DNA from: Diplolepis rosae
Taxonomy: Eukaryota > Arthropoda > Insecta > Hymenoptera > Diplolepididae
Assembly: GCA_030998225.1 (NCBI GenBank)
Contig: JAPYXD010000686.1
Location: forward strand, 4,030,001 to 4,094,000
Direction of reading: 5' to 3'
DNA length: 64,000 nucleotides
Made by a program: the position numbers and the translations under genes. Below the pieces are notes generated by a model, which worked only from the letters and a program-made list of their open reading frames with translations, did not search any database and was not told the DNA's origin. Below are positions 11,686 through 19,968 of the stretch, in pieces. The first letter of the stretch is position 1. The number at the start of each line of letters is the position of its first letter.

Positions 11686-12563
11686 ACACAAGTCAATTGA
11701 AATTGAACACATTGGTTCTTAATAATAAATAAATAAATAAATAAATGATTATGAAATATTATTTCAACTTTAAAACTTAAAATTTCAATAAAATAGATTT
11801 GTTAGATCACAAAGGGATTTGACCTTGAGGCTAACCTTAATGATTTAATAATCAGATCATTTCTTTGAAATTTTATAATTTATATAAATTGTTTAAAAAT
11901 AAAATAAGTTTGAAAAATCACGCAGGGATCTGACCTTGAGGCTAACCTAAGTGATTAAGTAACTTATCTTATTTAAAAAGATATTCTAATTTGTTAACCA
12001 AGTTTTGATTTAAGTTAAAACAAACATAAAAAACAGAATATTTTTATTTGCAAAAAAAAAAATTTTTGTCCAAAGATTTGCACTTAAGTTAACTTTTCCA
12101 ATATAATAAAAATAATTTATGAATATTTCGAATGATCATTATTATAAACAAATTTGTTTAATTGTTATAAACAATTTATAAATAAATAAAATAAATTATT
12201 TTAATTTTACATAAAGGGCACATGCAGTTGGTAAAGAAAAATATTTTATTATTTTAAGAAATTTATTATTAAAAATTATAAATTTACAAACAATTGAGCG
12301 ATTATTTATTTAATTTGAATATTTGAAATAATTATATTTTTATATCATTATTTTATTTTCAAATGACGAAATACAAATTTCATTTCAAATTATATTGTTA
12401 TTAAAAATAAATAAACAAATTACAAATAAATTTTACTAATCTCATTTTATTTTTCTTAAAAAACAAATTTTATATATAGTTCTTTTTATTGTTATAAACA
12501 AATTTAAAATAACAATAAACAATCAACGCTCAATACAAAATATTGTAAATTTATAATGACTCA
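11686..12563 (+). other. 5' leader of the retroelement
   Basis: About 880 nt of AT-rich untranslated sequence between the primer site and the gag ATG. It holds a pair of direct repeats (11807-11846, 11918-11956) and an AATA microsatellite near 11720. RNA packaging signals normally lie in such a region; none can be assigned here. Confidence 0.6.
11807..11956 (+). repeat. Direct repeat pair in the leader
   Basis: Two roughly 40-nt copies, about 110 nt apart, share GACCTTGAGGCTAACCT preceded by TCAC..AGGGAT and followed by GTGATT/ATGATT. They are the only GC-richer islands in this leader, which makes them candidates for conserved RNA elements. Confidence 0.7.
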
Positions 12564-14429
12564 ATGTCAAAACCAAATATCCCTTTAGAATCTACCCCGA
12601 AAGTTATAACACGTAGTCAAGCTAAACACGATAGTCAGCTTGCAAAAATAGTAGATTTGAATCAAAAGGGTAATTTAAAAATAAAACCAATTAGAAATAG
12701 AGAATATTCAACTGATAATAAATGCCAAAATATCCCTGATCCAATCCCTACAGAACAAGAATTAGATAACACTCTTAAGTTAGATGATTCAAGTTTAGAC
12801 AAGACTCTAATTAATAATCAAAATATATCACGTGAAAATTCAGAAAAAACTAGCGGGTTTCATTCAAGTTTCTGTCCAGATTTAAGCATTGTAACAGGAT
12901 CCAGTAATCAAGATCAAACTCTAACGAATGAATTATCTTATTTTGACGAATTCAATTTGCTAAGCTCAACAGTAATAACAGTAGATAATAAAACTTTGAA
13001 AGAAAGATTGGAAACCTCATTGGCACGCGAATCTATAATTAGTAACAACGATAGCGACGACGACAAAAGCGACACAGAAGCCATAAATCAGGATAATCCC
13101 GTAAGAGTAAATAACGAAGAGATGGCCGTGGTCATACCCAACAGCCAGCAGGTATCCTTACGCGACGCGCTAGAGGTGGTCCCATTGTTTGACGGAAGTA
13201 ACCTCCCATTGTCACATTTTATTGAGGGTTGCATGGAGGCAAAGGCAATGCTACCGACACCTGCAGCTCAAGAAAACCTCGCAAGGCTATTAAGAGGTAA
13301 ATTAACTGGAGAAGCCAGAAAATGCATTTTTGGTTCTACTTATACAACAATAGAAGAATTGATAGAAAAATTGAAAAGAGTATATGCCCCTGCGAAAAGC
13401 GTGTACCAGTTACAGGGAGAATTAGGTAATACATTTATGTGGGAAAGAGAAAATGTACTTTCCTATGCTGCTAGGATAAAAGAAATTGCCGACAAAATCG
13501 AAGATGCTCACAGGCTCAATAATAATGGTCAGGTAGATAATAATTTTAAAGTAAACCTTGAAAAAGACGTAATTCAATGTTTTATACGCGGTTTGCGTCC
13601 TGAGTTAGAAATTCGTGTTGAAGAAAAGGATACTTTTAAAGAAGTTATTAGCGACAGTATTGATATAGAACGAAGATTAGCTGCAAATTCCGCACTACGA
13701 AGAAATAAAAATATGGATTATTCAAAAAGTGACGAATCATCTAATAATAAAAATAACAAAACAACCCGATTTAACGTAGCACTTGAAAACAAAACTATTT
13801 GTTTAATTTGTAAAAAACCAGGTCACATAACTGAAAAATGTTTTCATTTAAGTAAAGCTCAAGATGCAGTTTTTAATAATAAACAAAAAAATTTTTTGTT
13901 GCGTCCTAACCAACAAGGATATAGTAATTTCAATGGTCAAAGAAGTAATAATAATAATAATTTTGCAAGAAACAATTACAATAATTTTTCGAATAACAAT
14001 TTTTTAAGAAATAAAAATCATAATTTTAATAACAATAACAATAATAATTTGCAAAATAGAAATAATAATTATAAAAACAATAATAATAATGTTTTACAAC
14101 AAAGACACAACAATAATAACAATTTTCCTAGAAATTTTTACAATAATAACAATAATGTTAATAATAATAATAGACAATGGAATCCAGGACAGTATCAAAA
14201 CTTTAACTTAGGACAGTCTCAAAATCGAAATAAACCATATGAATATAGGTTTTTACAAAATAATAATAATCAACAAAATTCAAATTATACTGAAGTAGTT
14301 TGCAATTATTGTAAAAAACCCGGTCATTTAGTACGAGACTGCAAGATACGACCAAATAGCCAATCACAAACAGCTCATCAGGAAAACTCCAAAGCTCTCC
14401 CCAGCACGGGTGCACTGAGGAAAGCATAA
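12564..14429 (+). CDS. gag: Gag polyprotein
   Basis: 621 residues. Residues about 195-375 look like a Ty3/gypsy capsid (VPLFDGS.LPLSHFIEGC, LARLLRGKLTGEARKCI, LQGELGNTFMWERENVLSYAARI). Two CCHC zinc knuckles for RNA binding lie at Cys413-Cys416-His421-Cys426 and Cys580-Cys583-His588-Cys593. Between them, about 445-575, is a strongly Asn-rich linker. Gag would form the particle shell and bind genomic RNA. The first 190 residues are polar and acidic with no recognised domain. The ATG at 12564 is the first one giving the full frame. The frame ends 70 nt inside the open pol frame, fitting -1 frameshift expression of pol. Confidence 0.95.
   Translation: MSKPNIPLESTPKVITRSQAKHDSQLAKIVDLNQKGNLKIKPIRNREYSTDNKCQNIPDPIPTEQELDNTLKLDDSSLDKTLINNQNISRENSEKTSGFHSSFCPDLSIVTGSSNQDQTLTNELSYFDEFNLLSSTVITVDNKTLKERLETSLARESIISNNDSDDDKSDTEAINQDNPVRVNNEEMAVVIPNSQQVSLRDALEVVPLFDGSNLPLSHFIEGCMEAKAMLPTPAAQENLARLLRGKLTGEARKCIFGSTYTTIEELIEKLKRVYAPAKSVYQLQGELGNTFMWERENVLSYAARIKEIADKIEDAHRLNNNGQVDNNFKVNLEKDVIQCFIRGLRPELEIRVEEKDTFKEVISDSIDIERRLAANSALRRNKNMDYSKSDESSNNKNNKTTRFNVALENKTICLICKKPGHITEKCFHLSKAQDAVFNNKQKNFLLRPNQQGYSNFNGQRSNNNNNFARNNYNNFSNNNFLRNKNHNFNNNNNNNLQNRNNNYKNNNNNVLQQRHNNNNNFPRNFYNNNNNVNNNNRQWNPGQYQNFNLGQSQNRNKPYEYRFLQNNNNQQNSNYTEVVCNYCKKPGHLVRDCKIRPNSQSQTAHQENSKALPSTGALRKA
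14360..14429 (+). promoter_or_regulatory. gag/pol overlap with candidate -1 frameshift site
   Basis: The pol frame is open from 14360, after a TAG at 14357-14359, so gag and pol overlap by 70 nt in the -1 relation. In gag phase, G GAA AAC at 14381-14387 is the most plausible slippery heptamer, but it is not canonical because its first three bases differ. No downstream stem-loop was verified. Confidence 0.5.
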
Positions 14430-17400
14430 ATCGAGAACCACTGGCATCCAATTCTAACGATCATACAACAACAACAATAAATATTTCAAAGTCCACTTCA
14501 ATTCCATCAATTATAATATCAACGGAAGGTTTAAAAAACCCAACACACATGATGATTGATACTGGTGCTGCTCGAAATTTAATTAAACAAAAGGTTCTCA
14601 ACCCTGAAGTACCAATAAATAGCCAAAACGTATTAAAACTTACAGGAATTAATGATTTACCACTTTACACATTAGGACAAGTAAAAATAAACATTTTTGG
14701 TTACCCAACAATATTTAACATTATTCCGAATGAAGTCCCAGTAGAAGAAGATGGAGTATTGGGATCAGAATTTTTTCAAGATAATAGAGTGAATATAAAC
14801 TATACTTCAAAATGCTTAGAAATTGAGAACCACTGTTACCCTTTTAAATCTACCAATACATTTACTATTCCAGCTCGAACAGTTACAACATTTTATGTTA
14901 ATATAAAAAATACAGAAAAGAGTGAAGGGTATGTACCTCGATTACATATCCAAGATGGCGTCTACGTAGGTGACGCAGTTGTAAAAAATCACAGAGGAAA
15001 AGCTTATTTAAAATTTGCAAACACAAATGAAATCCCAATTACATTATCCGTCCCATTAGTTAATTTAGAAGACTTTGAAGAACAAGAATGCTATAAACAA
15101 ATTGAAAATTTAATTAATTTCAAACAAACAAATAACGAAGATTTATCAAGTAAAATATTAAATAACTTTTTAAAAACTGACAATTCTCTAATTAACTCAT
15201 GCAAATTTTATAATGTAACAGACGAAGACAGAGTAGAATGTATTAAAAAACTTCTTCGATTAGACCATTTAAATCAAGATGAATATGAACATGTAGAAAA
15301 ATTAATTAAAAATAATGCAGACAGATTTCAAATCCCAGGAGAACCACTTGAAGCTACTAATGTATTACAACATTCAATTCCAACTGTAGATGACGCTCCT
15401 AATTTTTCAAGACAATATAGATTTCCCCCAGTTCACAAGGAAGAAATTACAAGACAAGTCGATGAATTATTAAAAAATAAAATAATCAAGCCCTCACAAT
15501 CACCATATAACACTCCAGTGTGGATAGTTCCTAAAAAACCTGATTCTCAAGGAAAAATAAAATGGAGAATGGTTCTTGATTTTCGTAAATTAAATGAAAA
15601 AACAATTGGCGATTCGTATCCTTTACCTAATATAAACGATATACTTGATTCTCTAGGATCAGCAAAATATTTTTCAGTGTTTGATTTAGCTACCGGTTTT
15701 CACCATATAAAAATGGATCCAAAAGACTCGCATAAAACCGCGTTTTCTACACCTCACGGTCATTACGAATTCGATAGAATGCCTTTCGGTTTAAAAACTG
15801 CACCTGCCACATTTCAAAGATTAATGGATTTAACATTAACTGGATTAATAGGAACGGAACTTTTTGTATATCTCGATGACATAGTTATATATGCAAATAC
15901 TCTAGAAGAGCACGAAATTAAATTTAACAATTTAGCAGAAAGACTTAGAAAAGCAAATCTTCACTTACAACCAGACAAATGCGAATTTTTACGACCTGAA
16001 GTAGGATATTTAGGTCATATAATTGATAAAAATGGAGTACGTCCAGATCCAAAAAAGATAATAGCTGTAAAAAACTTTCCAGTCCCAAAAACACAGAAAA
16101 ATGTTAAACAATTTTTAGGCTTAGCAGGATATTATAGACGATTTATTGATGGATTTTCAAAAATTGCAAGTCCTTTAAATCAACTTCTGAAAAAAGATAC
16201 ACCTTTTAATTGGACAGAAAAACAACAAGCAGCTTTCGAAATTTTAAAAGCAAAATTATGTGAAGAACCACTTTTACAACGACCTGATTTTTCTCAACCT
16301 TTTATACTCACAACAGATGCCTCAGGATTTGCAATAGGAGGTATTTTATCACAAGGTAAAATAGGTAAAGATAAGCCAATAGCATATGCTTCACGTAGTC
16401 TAAGTGATACTGAGAAAAAATATGATACATATGAGAAAGAAGCTCTTGCTATAATATTTTGTGTAACTCATTTTCGTCCTTATTTGTATGGGAGAAAATT
16501 TACTTTAGTGACTGATCACAAACCTCTAGTTTGGTTTCAAAATTCTAAAGACCCTTGTTCACGAGTTTCACGTTGGAGACTGAAACTCGCAGAATATGAT
16601 TTTGATGTAATTTACAAAGCAGGAAAAATGAATGTAAATGCAGACGCTCTCTCAAGAAACCCTATTGATGATAACAAAGAGAAATCAAGATATTTACAAG
16701 TTGACGCCAATGATACTTTTATGACTTCCCAAGAAAAAATGTTTTCAAAGAAAACTTTTACAAGAAAAAAACAAGAAAACTCTAAAAATGAGGTAAGACC
16801 TTCAAAACGAAGAAACTTGAATCCAGAAATCGTACCAGACGACGTAGATCGTTTTAGCGAAATTTCGGAAGCCCAAATATTAAATATCGACTCAAAAATC
16901 CCAGAATATTTCCAGGAATTTCTTAGTGAAGAATTATTTAGTGAGATTGGTAAGAATATTTTAAACTACACAAATTTATTCAAAAATATGGCTTCAAGAC
17001 TTAGTTTTATGACAATATTTTTATTAAGTCCAGTGTTTTCCAAAAAATACGAAAATTTATCATGGAAAACTATTACTACGAGAGCTCAAAAGAGAATAGA
17101 GCAAGAAAAAGCAAAAAATTTGAATCGAAACGAAACTCAAGAAAAATTAGACGACAATTTTTCTTCTAAACCTCTTATGAAAAAACCACGAGGTAGGCCA
17201 AGAAAAAATCTACTTACAAATTTGAAAAATATTCCCTCTCAAACAAAAAGAAAGAGAGGTAGGCCAAGAAAACAAATGTTTGAAAACGAATTACCAGAAA
17301 TAAATGTGCAAAAGGGAAGCCGAACAAAAGTAGAATCAGATTCCGACTCTGATCCTGATTATTTAGATTATTTGAAACAAACTCAAGCCAAAAATAAAAA

Positions 17401-19318
17401 GAAGAAGAATGCCAAGAAGCCAAAAAATATTAATGAATTTGAAAGTGAAGAAAGTGAGAATTATTTTTCAACCTCAGAAGATGAAATCAACGACATTGAA
17501 ACCTCACACGAAGGAAATGATGGAGAAAATTATGAAGAAAATTGGGAAGAGAATTTTGAAGATGATCTTGAAGACGATTTTGAAAAGAATTTCGAACAGA
17601 ATTTTGAAGAAAATTTTGAAGACAATCTTGAGGAAAATTTTGATGAGAAGTTTGAAGAAAACCAAGAAGAAAAATTGGAAGAAGAATTTGAAGAGCCTTA
17701 TTTTGAAGAAAATTTGAGATTAAACCGAAGATCTCAAATAAATTGTGAAAAAATCGATAAAGATCATGATAATTATAATCGTCCACCCCCAGAACCTCCT
17801 CCTATAAACTCTCAAACAGAAAAAATTATAACAAAGAAAAATTTAGTTGAATGTCGCGATCAATTAACTATGCGAAAAGATAATTATGCATATTTTGTTA
17901 CAACAAATGGAACTCCTCGCGACAACGGATCAAAAATTTTAGAAAAACGTGAAACTTTACCAAAATTTAAAAATTTACAAAAGGGGATAGCAAAAGAGAT
18001 TAAAAAAGGAAACTACTACCATTTTGCACTTCCAATTGAAGAAGAAACTAAAGATAATTTATCTGAAACTTTAAATAATATAAAATTATCAATTCATTCA
18101 TTACATGAATTATCTCAAAAATTTAAATTACGATCTATTAGTATATCAAAAACTTCCAGAATTAATCATATACCTTGGGAAGAAGTGAAATCAATTTTCG
18201 ATTCAATTTTTTCAAATTCAACTACAAAAATTATAGTTTGCAATGGAATAACGCAATATCCAACAAAGGAACAACGAACTCATTTAATTGAAGAAGCTCA
18301 CTCCTCAGCATTAGGAGGCCATAAAGGCGTTACAAAAACTTATAGCCGAATTCGCCAAAAATTTTTTTGGGAAAATATGAAAGTAGACATTCAAAAATAT
18401 ATTCAAGGCTGTTTACAATGTCAACTGAAAAAATTAATCAGAGTCAAAACAAAAAACCCTATGGTAATCACTGACACACCCACTACTGCTTTTGAAAAAA
18501 TATCAATGGACATTGTTGGTCCACTACCTGAAACAAAATCTGGTAACTTATATATTCTAACGATACAAGACAATTTTACCAAATATTCTTTAGCAATACC
18601 TCTTCCTAATCACCAAGCTAGTACGATAGCAGATGCTTTCGTGAAAAAATTTATTTGCATATTTGGATCACCGAAAGGAGTACTTACTGACCAAGGCAGA
18701 GATTTTTTAAGTAATTTATTAAAAAGATTGGCAAAACGTTTTAGAATTAAACAATTTCGTACCACAGCATTTCACCCTCAATCAAACGGGTCATTAGAAC
18801 GTTCACATCATGTTTTAGGAGAATATCTCAAACAATTTGTTGCAAAAAATTCAGAATGGGATGATTGGCTTGAACTAGCAATGTTCTCATATAATACTAG
18901 TGTACATGAAGGCACAAAATGCACACCCTATGAATTGGTTTTTGGTAAACTAGCTCGTGAACCTTCCAGTGAACCTTTATCACAACAAGAAAAATTACAA
19001 ACATATGACGATTATTTAATTAATTTCGTAACACAACTACATGAAATGCGAACACAAGCAAGAGAAAATCTTATTTCAGCAAAAGAAAAATCGAAATTAT
19101 ATTATGACAAAAAAATAAGTCCTTTAGAAGTAAAAATTGGAGATTACGTGTTTTTATTAAAAGGAGGAAAAATTAAAAAACTTGACAGCCATTATACAGG
19201 GCCTTATGAAATATTGGAAGTGTTAGGAAAAGGGAATGTCAAAATAAGCTATAAAGGCAAACCTACTGTTGTCCACATTAATAGACTAAAACGCTCACAT
19301 GTGCAAGTACAAAAGTAA
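14360..19318 (+). CDS. pol: Pol polyprotein: protease, reverse transcriptase, RNase H, integrase
   Basis: Open from 14360; the first ATG is 14549, and residues are numbered from it (1589 aa). An aspartic protease begins MMIDTGAARNLI (Asp4). Reverse transcriptase has DLATGFHHIKM and YLDD at 441-444. RNase H follows (TTDASG with Asp590, YEKEALAI, VTDHKPLVW). The integrase zinc domain uses His1251/His1258 and Cys1288/Cys1291, and its catalytic triad is Asp1321, Asp1381, Glu1417. A chromodomain-free tail ends in a GPYEILEVL-type motif. About 520 residues (712-1235) between RNase H and integrase are unlike normal gypsy pol: two AT-hook-like RGRPRK motifs near 878 and 900, then a Glu/Phe/Asn acidic repeat near 985-1055. 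All catalytic residues look intact. The first Met lies at the protease active site, so frameshift expression from gag is expected. Confidence 0.96.
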   Translation, partial: PITNSSSGKLQSSPQHGCTEESINREPLASNSNDHTTTTINISKSTSIPSIIISTEGLKNPTHMMIDTGAARNLIKQKVLNPEVPINSQNVLKLTGINDLPLYTLGQVKINIFGYPTIFNIIPNEVPVEEDGVLGSEFFQDNRVNINYTSKCLEIENHCYPFKSTNTFTIPARTVTTFYVNIKNTEKSEGYVPRLHIQDGVYVGDAVVKNHRGKAYLKFANTNEIPITLSVPLVNLEDFEEQECYKQIENLINFKQTNNEDLSSKILNNFLKTDNSLINSCKFYNVTDEDRVECIKKLLRLDHLNQDEYEHVEKLIKNNADRFQIPGEPLEATNVLQHSIPTVDDAPNFSRQYRFPPVHKEEITRQVDELLKNKIIKPSQSPYNTPVWIVPKKPDSQGKIKWRMVLDFRKLNEKTIGDSYPLPNINDILDSLGSAKYFSVFDLATGFHHIKMDPKDSHKTAFSTPHGHYEFDRMPFGLKTAPATFQRLMDLTLTGLIGTELFVYLDDIVIYANTLEEHEIKFNNLAERLRKANLHLQPDKCEFLRPEVGYLGHIIDKNGVRPDPKKIIAVKNFPVPKTQKNVKQFLGLAGYYRRFIDGFSKIASPLNQLLKKDTPFNWTEKQQAAFEILKAKLCEEPLLQRPDFSQPFILTTDASGFAIGGILSQGKIGKDKPIAYASRSLSDTEKKYDTYEKEALAIIFCVTHFRPYLYGRKFTLVTDHKPLVWFQNSKDPCSRVSRWRLKLAEYDFDVIYKAGKMNVNADALSRNPIDDNKEKSRYLQVDANDTFMTSQEKMFSKKTFTRKKQENSKNEVRPSKRRNLNPEIVPDDVDRFSEISEAQILNIDSKIPEYFQEFLSEELFSEIGKNILNYTNLFKNMASRLSFMTIFLLSPVFSKKYENLSWKTITTRAQKRIEQEKAKNLNRNETQEKLDDNFSSKPLMKKPRGRPRKNLLTNLKNIPSQTKRKRGRPRKQMFENELPEINVQKGSRTKVESDSDSDPDYLDYLKQTQAKNKKKKNAKKPKNINEFESEESENYFSTSEDEINDIETSHEGNDGENYEENWEENFEDDLEDDFEKNFEQNFEENFEDNLEENFDEKFEENQEEKLEEEFEEPYFEENLRLNRRSQINCEKIDKDHDNYNRPPPEPPPINSQTEKIITKKNLVECRDQLTMRKDNYAYFVTTNGTPRDNGSKILEKRETLPKFKNLQKGIAKEIKKGNYYHFALPIEEETKDNLSETLNNIKLSIHSLHELSQKFKLRSISISKTSRINHIPWEEVKSIFDSIFSNSTTKIIVCNGITQYPTKEQRTHLIEEAHSSALGGHKGVTKTYSRIRQKFFWENMKVDIQKYIQGCLQCQLKKLIRVKTKNPMVITDTPTTAFEKISMDIVGPLPETKSGNLYILTIQDNFTKYSLAIPLPNHQASTIADAFVKKFICIFGSPKGVLTDQGRDFLSNLLKRLAKRFRIKQFRTTAFHPQSNGSLERSHHVLGEYLKQFVAKNSEWDDWLELAMFSYNTSVHEGTKCTPYELVFGKLAREPSSEPLSQQEKLQTYDDYLINFVTQLHEMRTQARENLISAKEKSKLYYDKKISPLEVKIGDYVFLLKGGKIKKLDSHYTGPYEILEVLGKGNVKISYKGKPTVVHINRLKRSHVQVQK

Positions 19319-19567
19319 ATAAATAAAAATAGAAACAAAATATCTGTACCTTAATTATAAAAAAAAATATATATATATATTTATATATATACATATACAA
19401 CTTAAATAAGATATAGAAATTTTATTTTGTCGATAAATAGTAAAAGTATAAAAAATAAAATTTTTTTTTTTTTGGTTGTGAAAATATATGTTTTATATAT
19501 AAAATAAAAATATATATAAAACAAAATAAAAATGAATTTTCAGACATAACACATTATTCCAGATATA
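19319..19567 (+). other. Spacer between pol and the accessory region
   Basis: Very AT-rich, with TA microsatellite and T-runs. It ends in two candidate splice acceptors (TTTTCAG at 19537-19543 and ATTCCAG at 19556-19562), 25 and 5 nt before the CARD-like start codon. Confidence 0.5.
19551..19562 (+). promoter_or_regulatory. Candidate 3' splice site for the CARD-like ORF
   Basis: ACATTATTCCAG ends 5 nt before the ATG at 19568. Confidence 0.45.
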
Positions 19568-19849
19568 ATGGAACAAATTCATCGCAAACGCATAGATGAT
19601 CTCATTGAAATAGTTCCCTGTTTTATCGACATGGTAGCTCTCTGGCCATACTTAATTCAAACTGGAATTTTTAAGAAAGACGACTGCAATATCCCCACAT
19701 GGAACAGAAATCTAAACAATCCAGAAATAATAAAAGACATTTTTTCAACAATCAAAACAAGAGGACCGGACGCATACAAAAATTTAATTCTCAGTTTACG
19801 GCTATCAAATCACATTGTCATAGCCGACATGTTGGATATAATGAACTAG
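19568..19849 (+). CDS. CARD-like death-fold protein (candidate viral CARD-only protein)
   Basis: 93 residues, start to stop, with no other domain. The layout fits a caspase recruitment domain: an N-terminal HRKRIDDLIEIV helix, a hydrophobic ALWPYLIQTGIF segment, a charged middle, then IKTRGPDAYKNLILSLR followed by VIADMLDI. The RGP-x-AY-x-L...LR signature and its spacing match CARDs of insect initiator caspase Dronc as I know them. CARDs bind other CARDs to assemble the apoptosome; a CARD-only viral protein could compete in that step in the cytosol. That role is inference. It lies between pol and the glycoprotein gene with its own splice-acceptor-like site 5 nt upstream. I know of no CARD in a gypsy element. 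A chance helical protein is possible but less likely. Confidence 0.68.
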   Translation: MEQIHRKRIDDLIEIVPCFIDMVALWPYLIQTGIFKKDDCNIPTWNRNLNNPEIIKDIFSTIKTRGPDAYKNLILSLRLSNHIVIADMLDIMN

Positions 19850-19951
19850 GAACGCAAAATACAAAAAGTAAATCAATAACTTCAAAAATATACATATTTA
19901 ATGATAAAACATTTTCCTATTCTTATATTACAAAGCAAGCTGCTAATTGGA

Positions 19952-19966
19952 ACCTCCTTTTTCCAG
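19952..19966 (+). promoter_or_regulatory. Candidate 3' splice site for the glycoprotein
   Basis: A strong polypyrimidine tract, ACCTCCTTTTTCCAG, ends 2 nt before the ATG at 19969. It is the main reason for choosing that start. Confidence 0.6.
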
Positions 19967-19968
19967 AG

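Noticed and set aside
17409..17786. Overlapping frames on both strands (102 and 99 codons) inside pol
   Set aside because: They are shadows of the repetitive acidic-coding stretch of pol; periodic codons keep other frames open.
19699..19968. Use of the upstream ATG at 19699 for the glycoprotein
   Set aside because: The extra 90 residues are polar, overlap the CARD-like gene and precede the signal peptide; the ATG at 19969 directly follows a strong acceptor.
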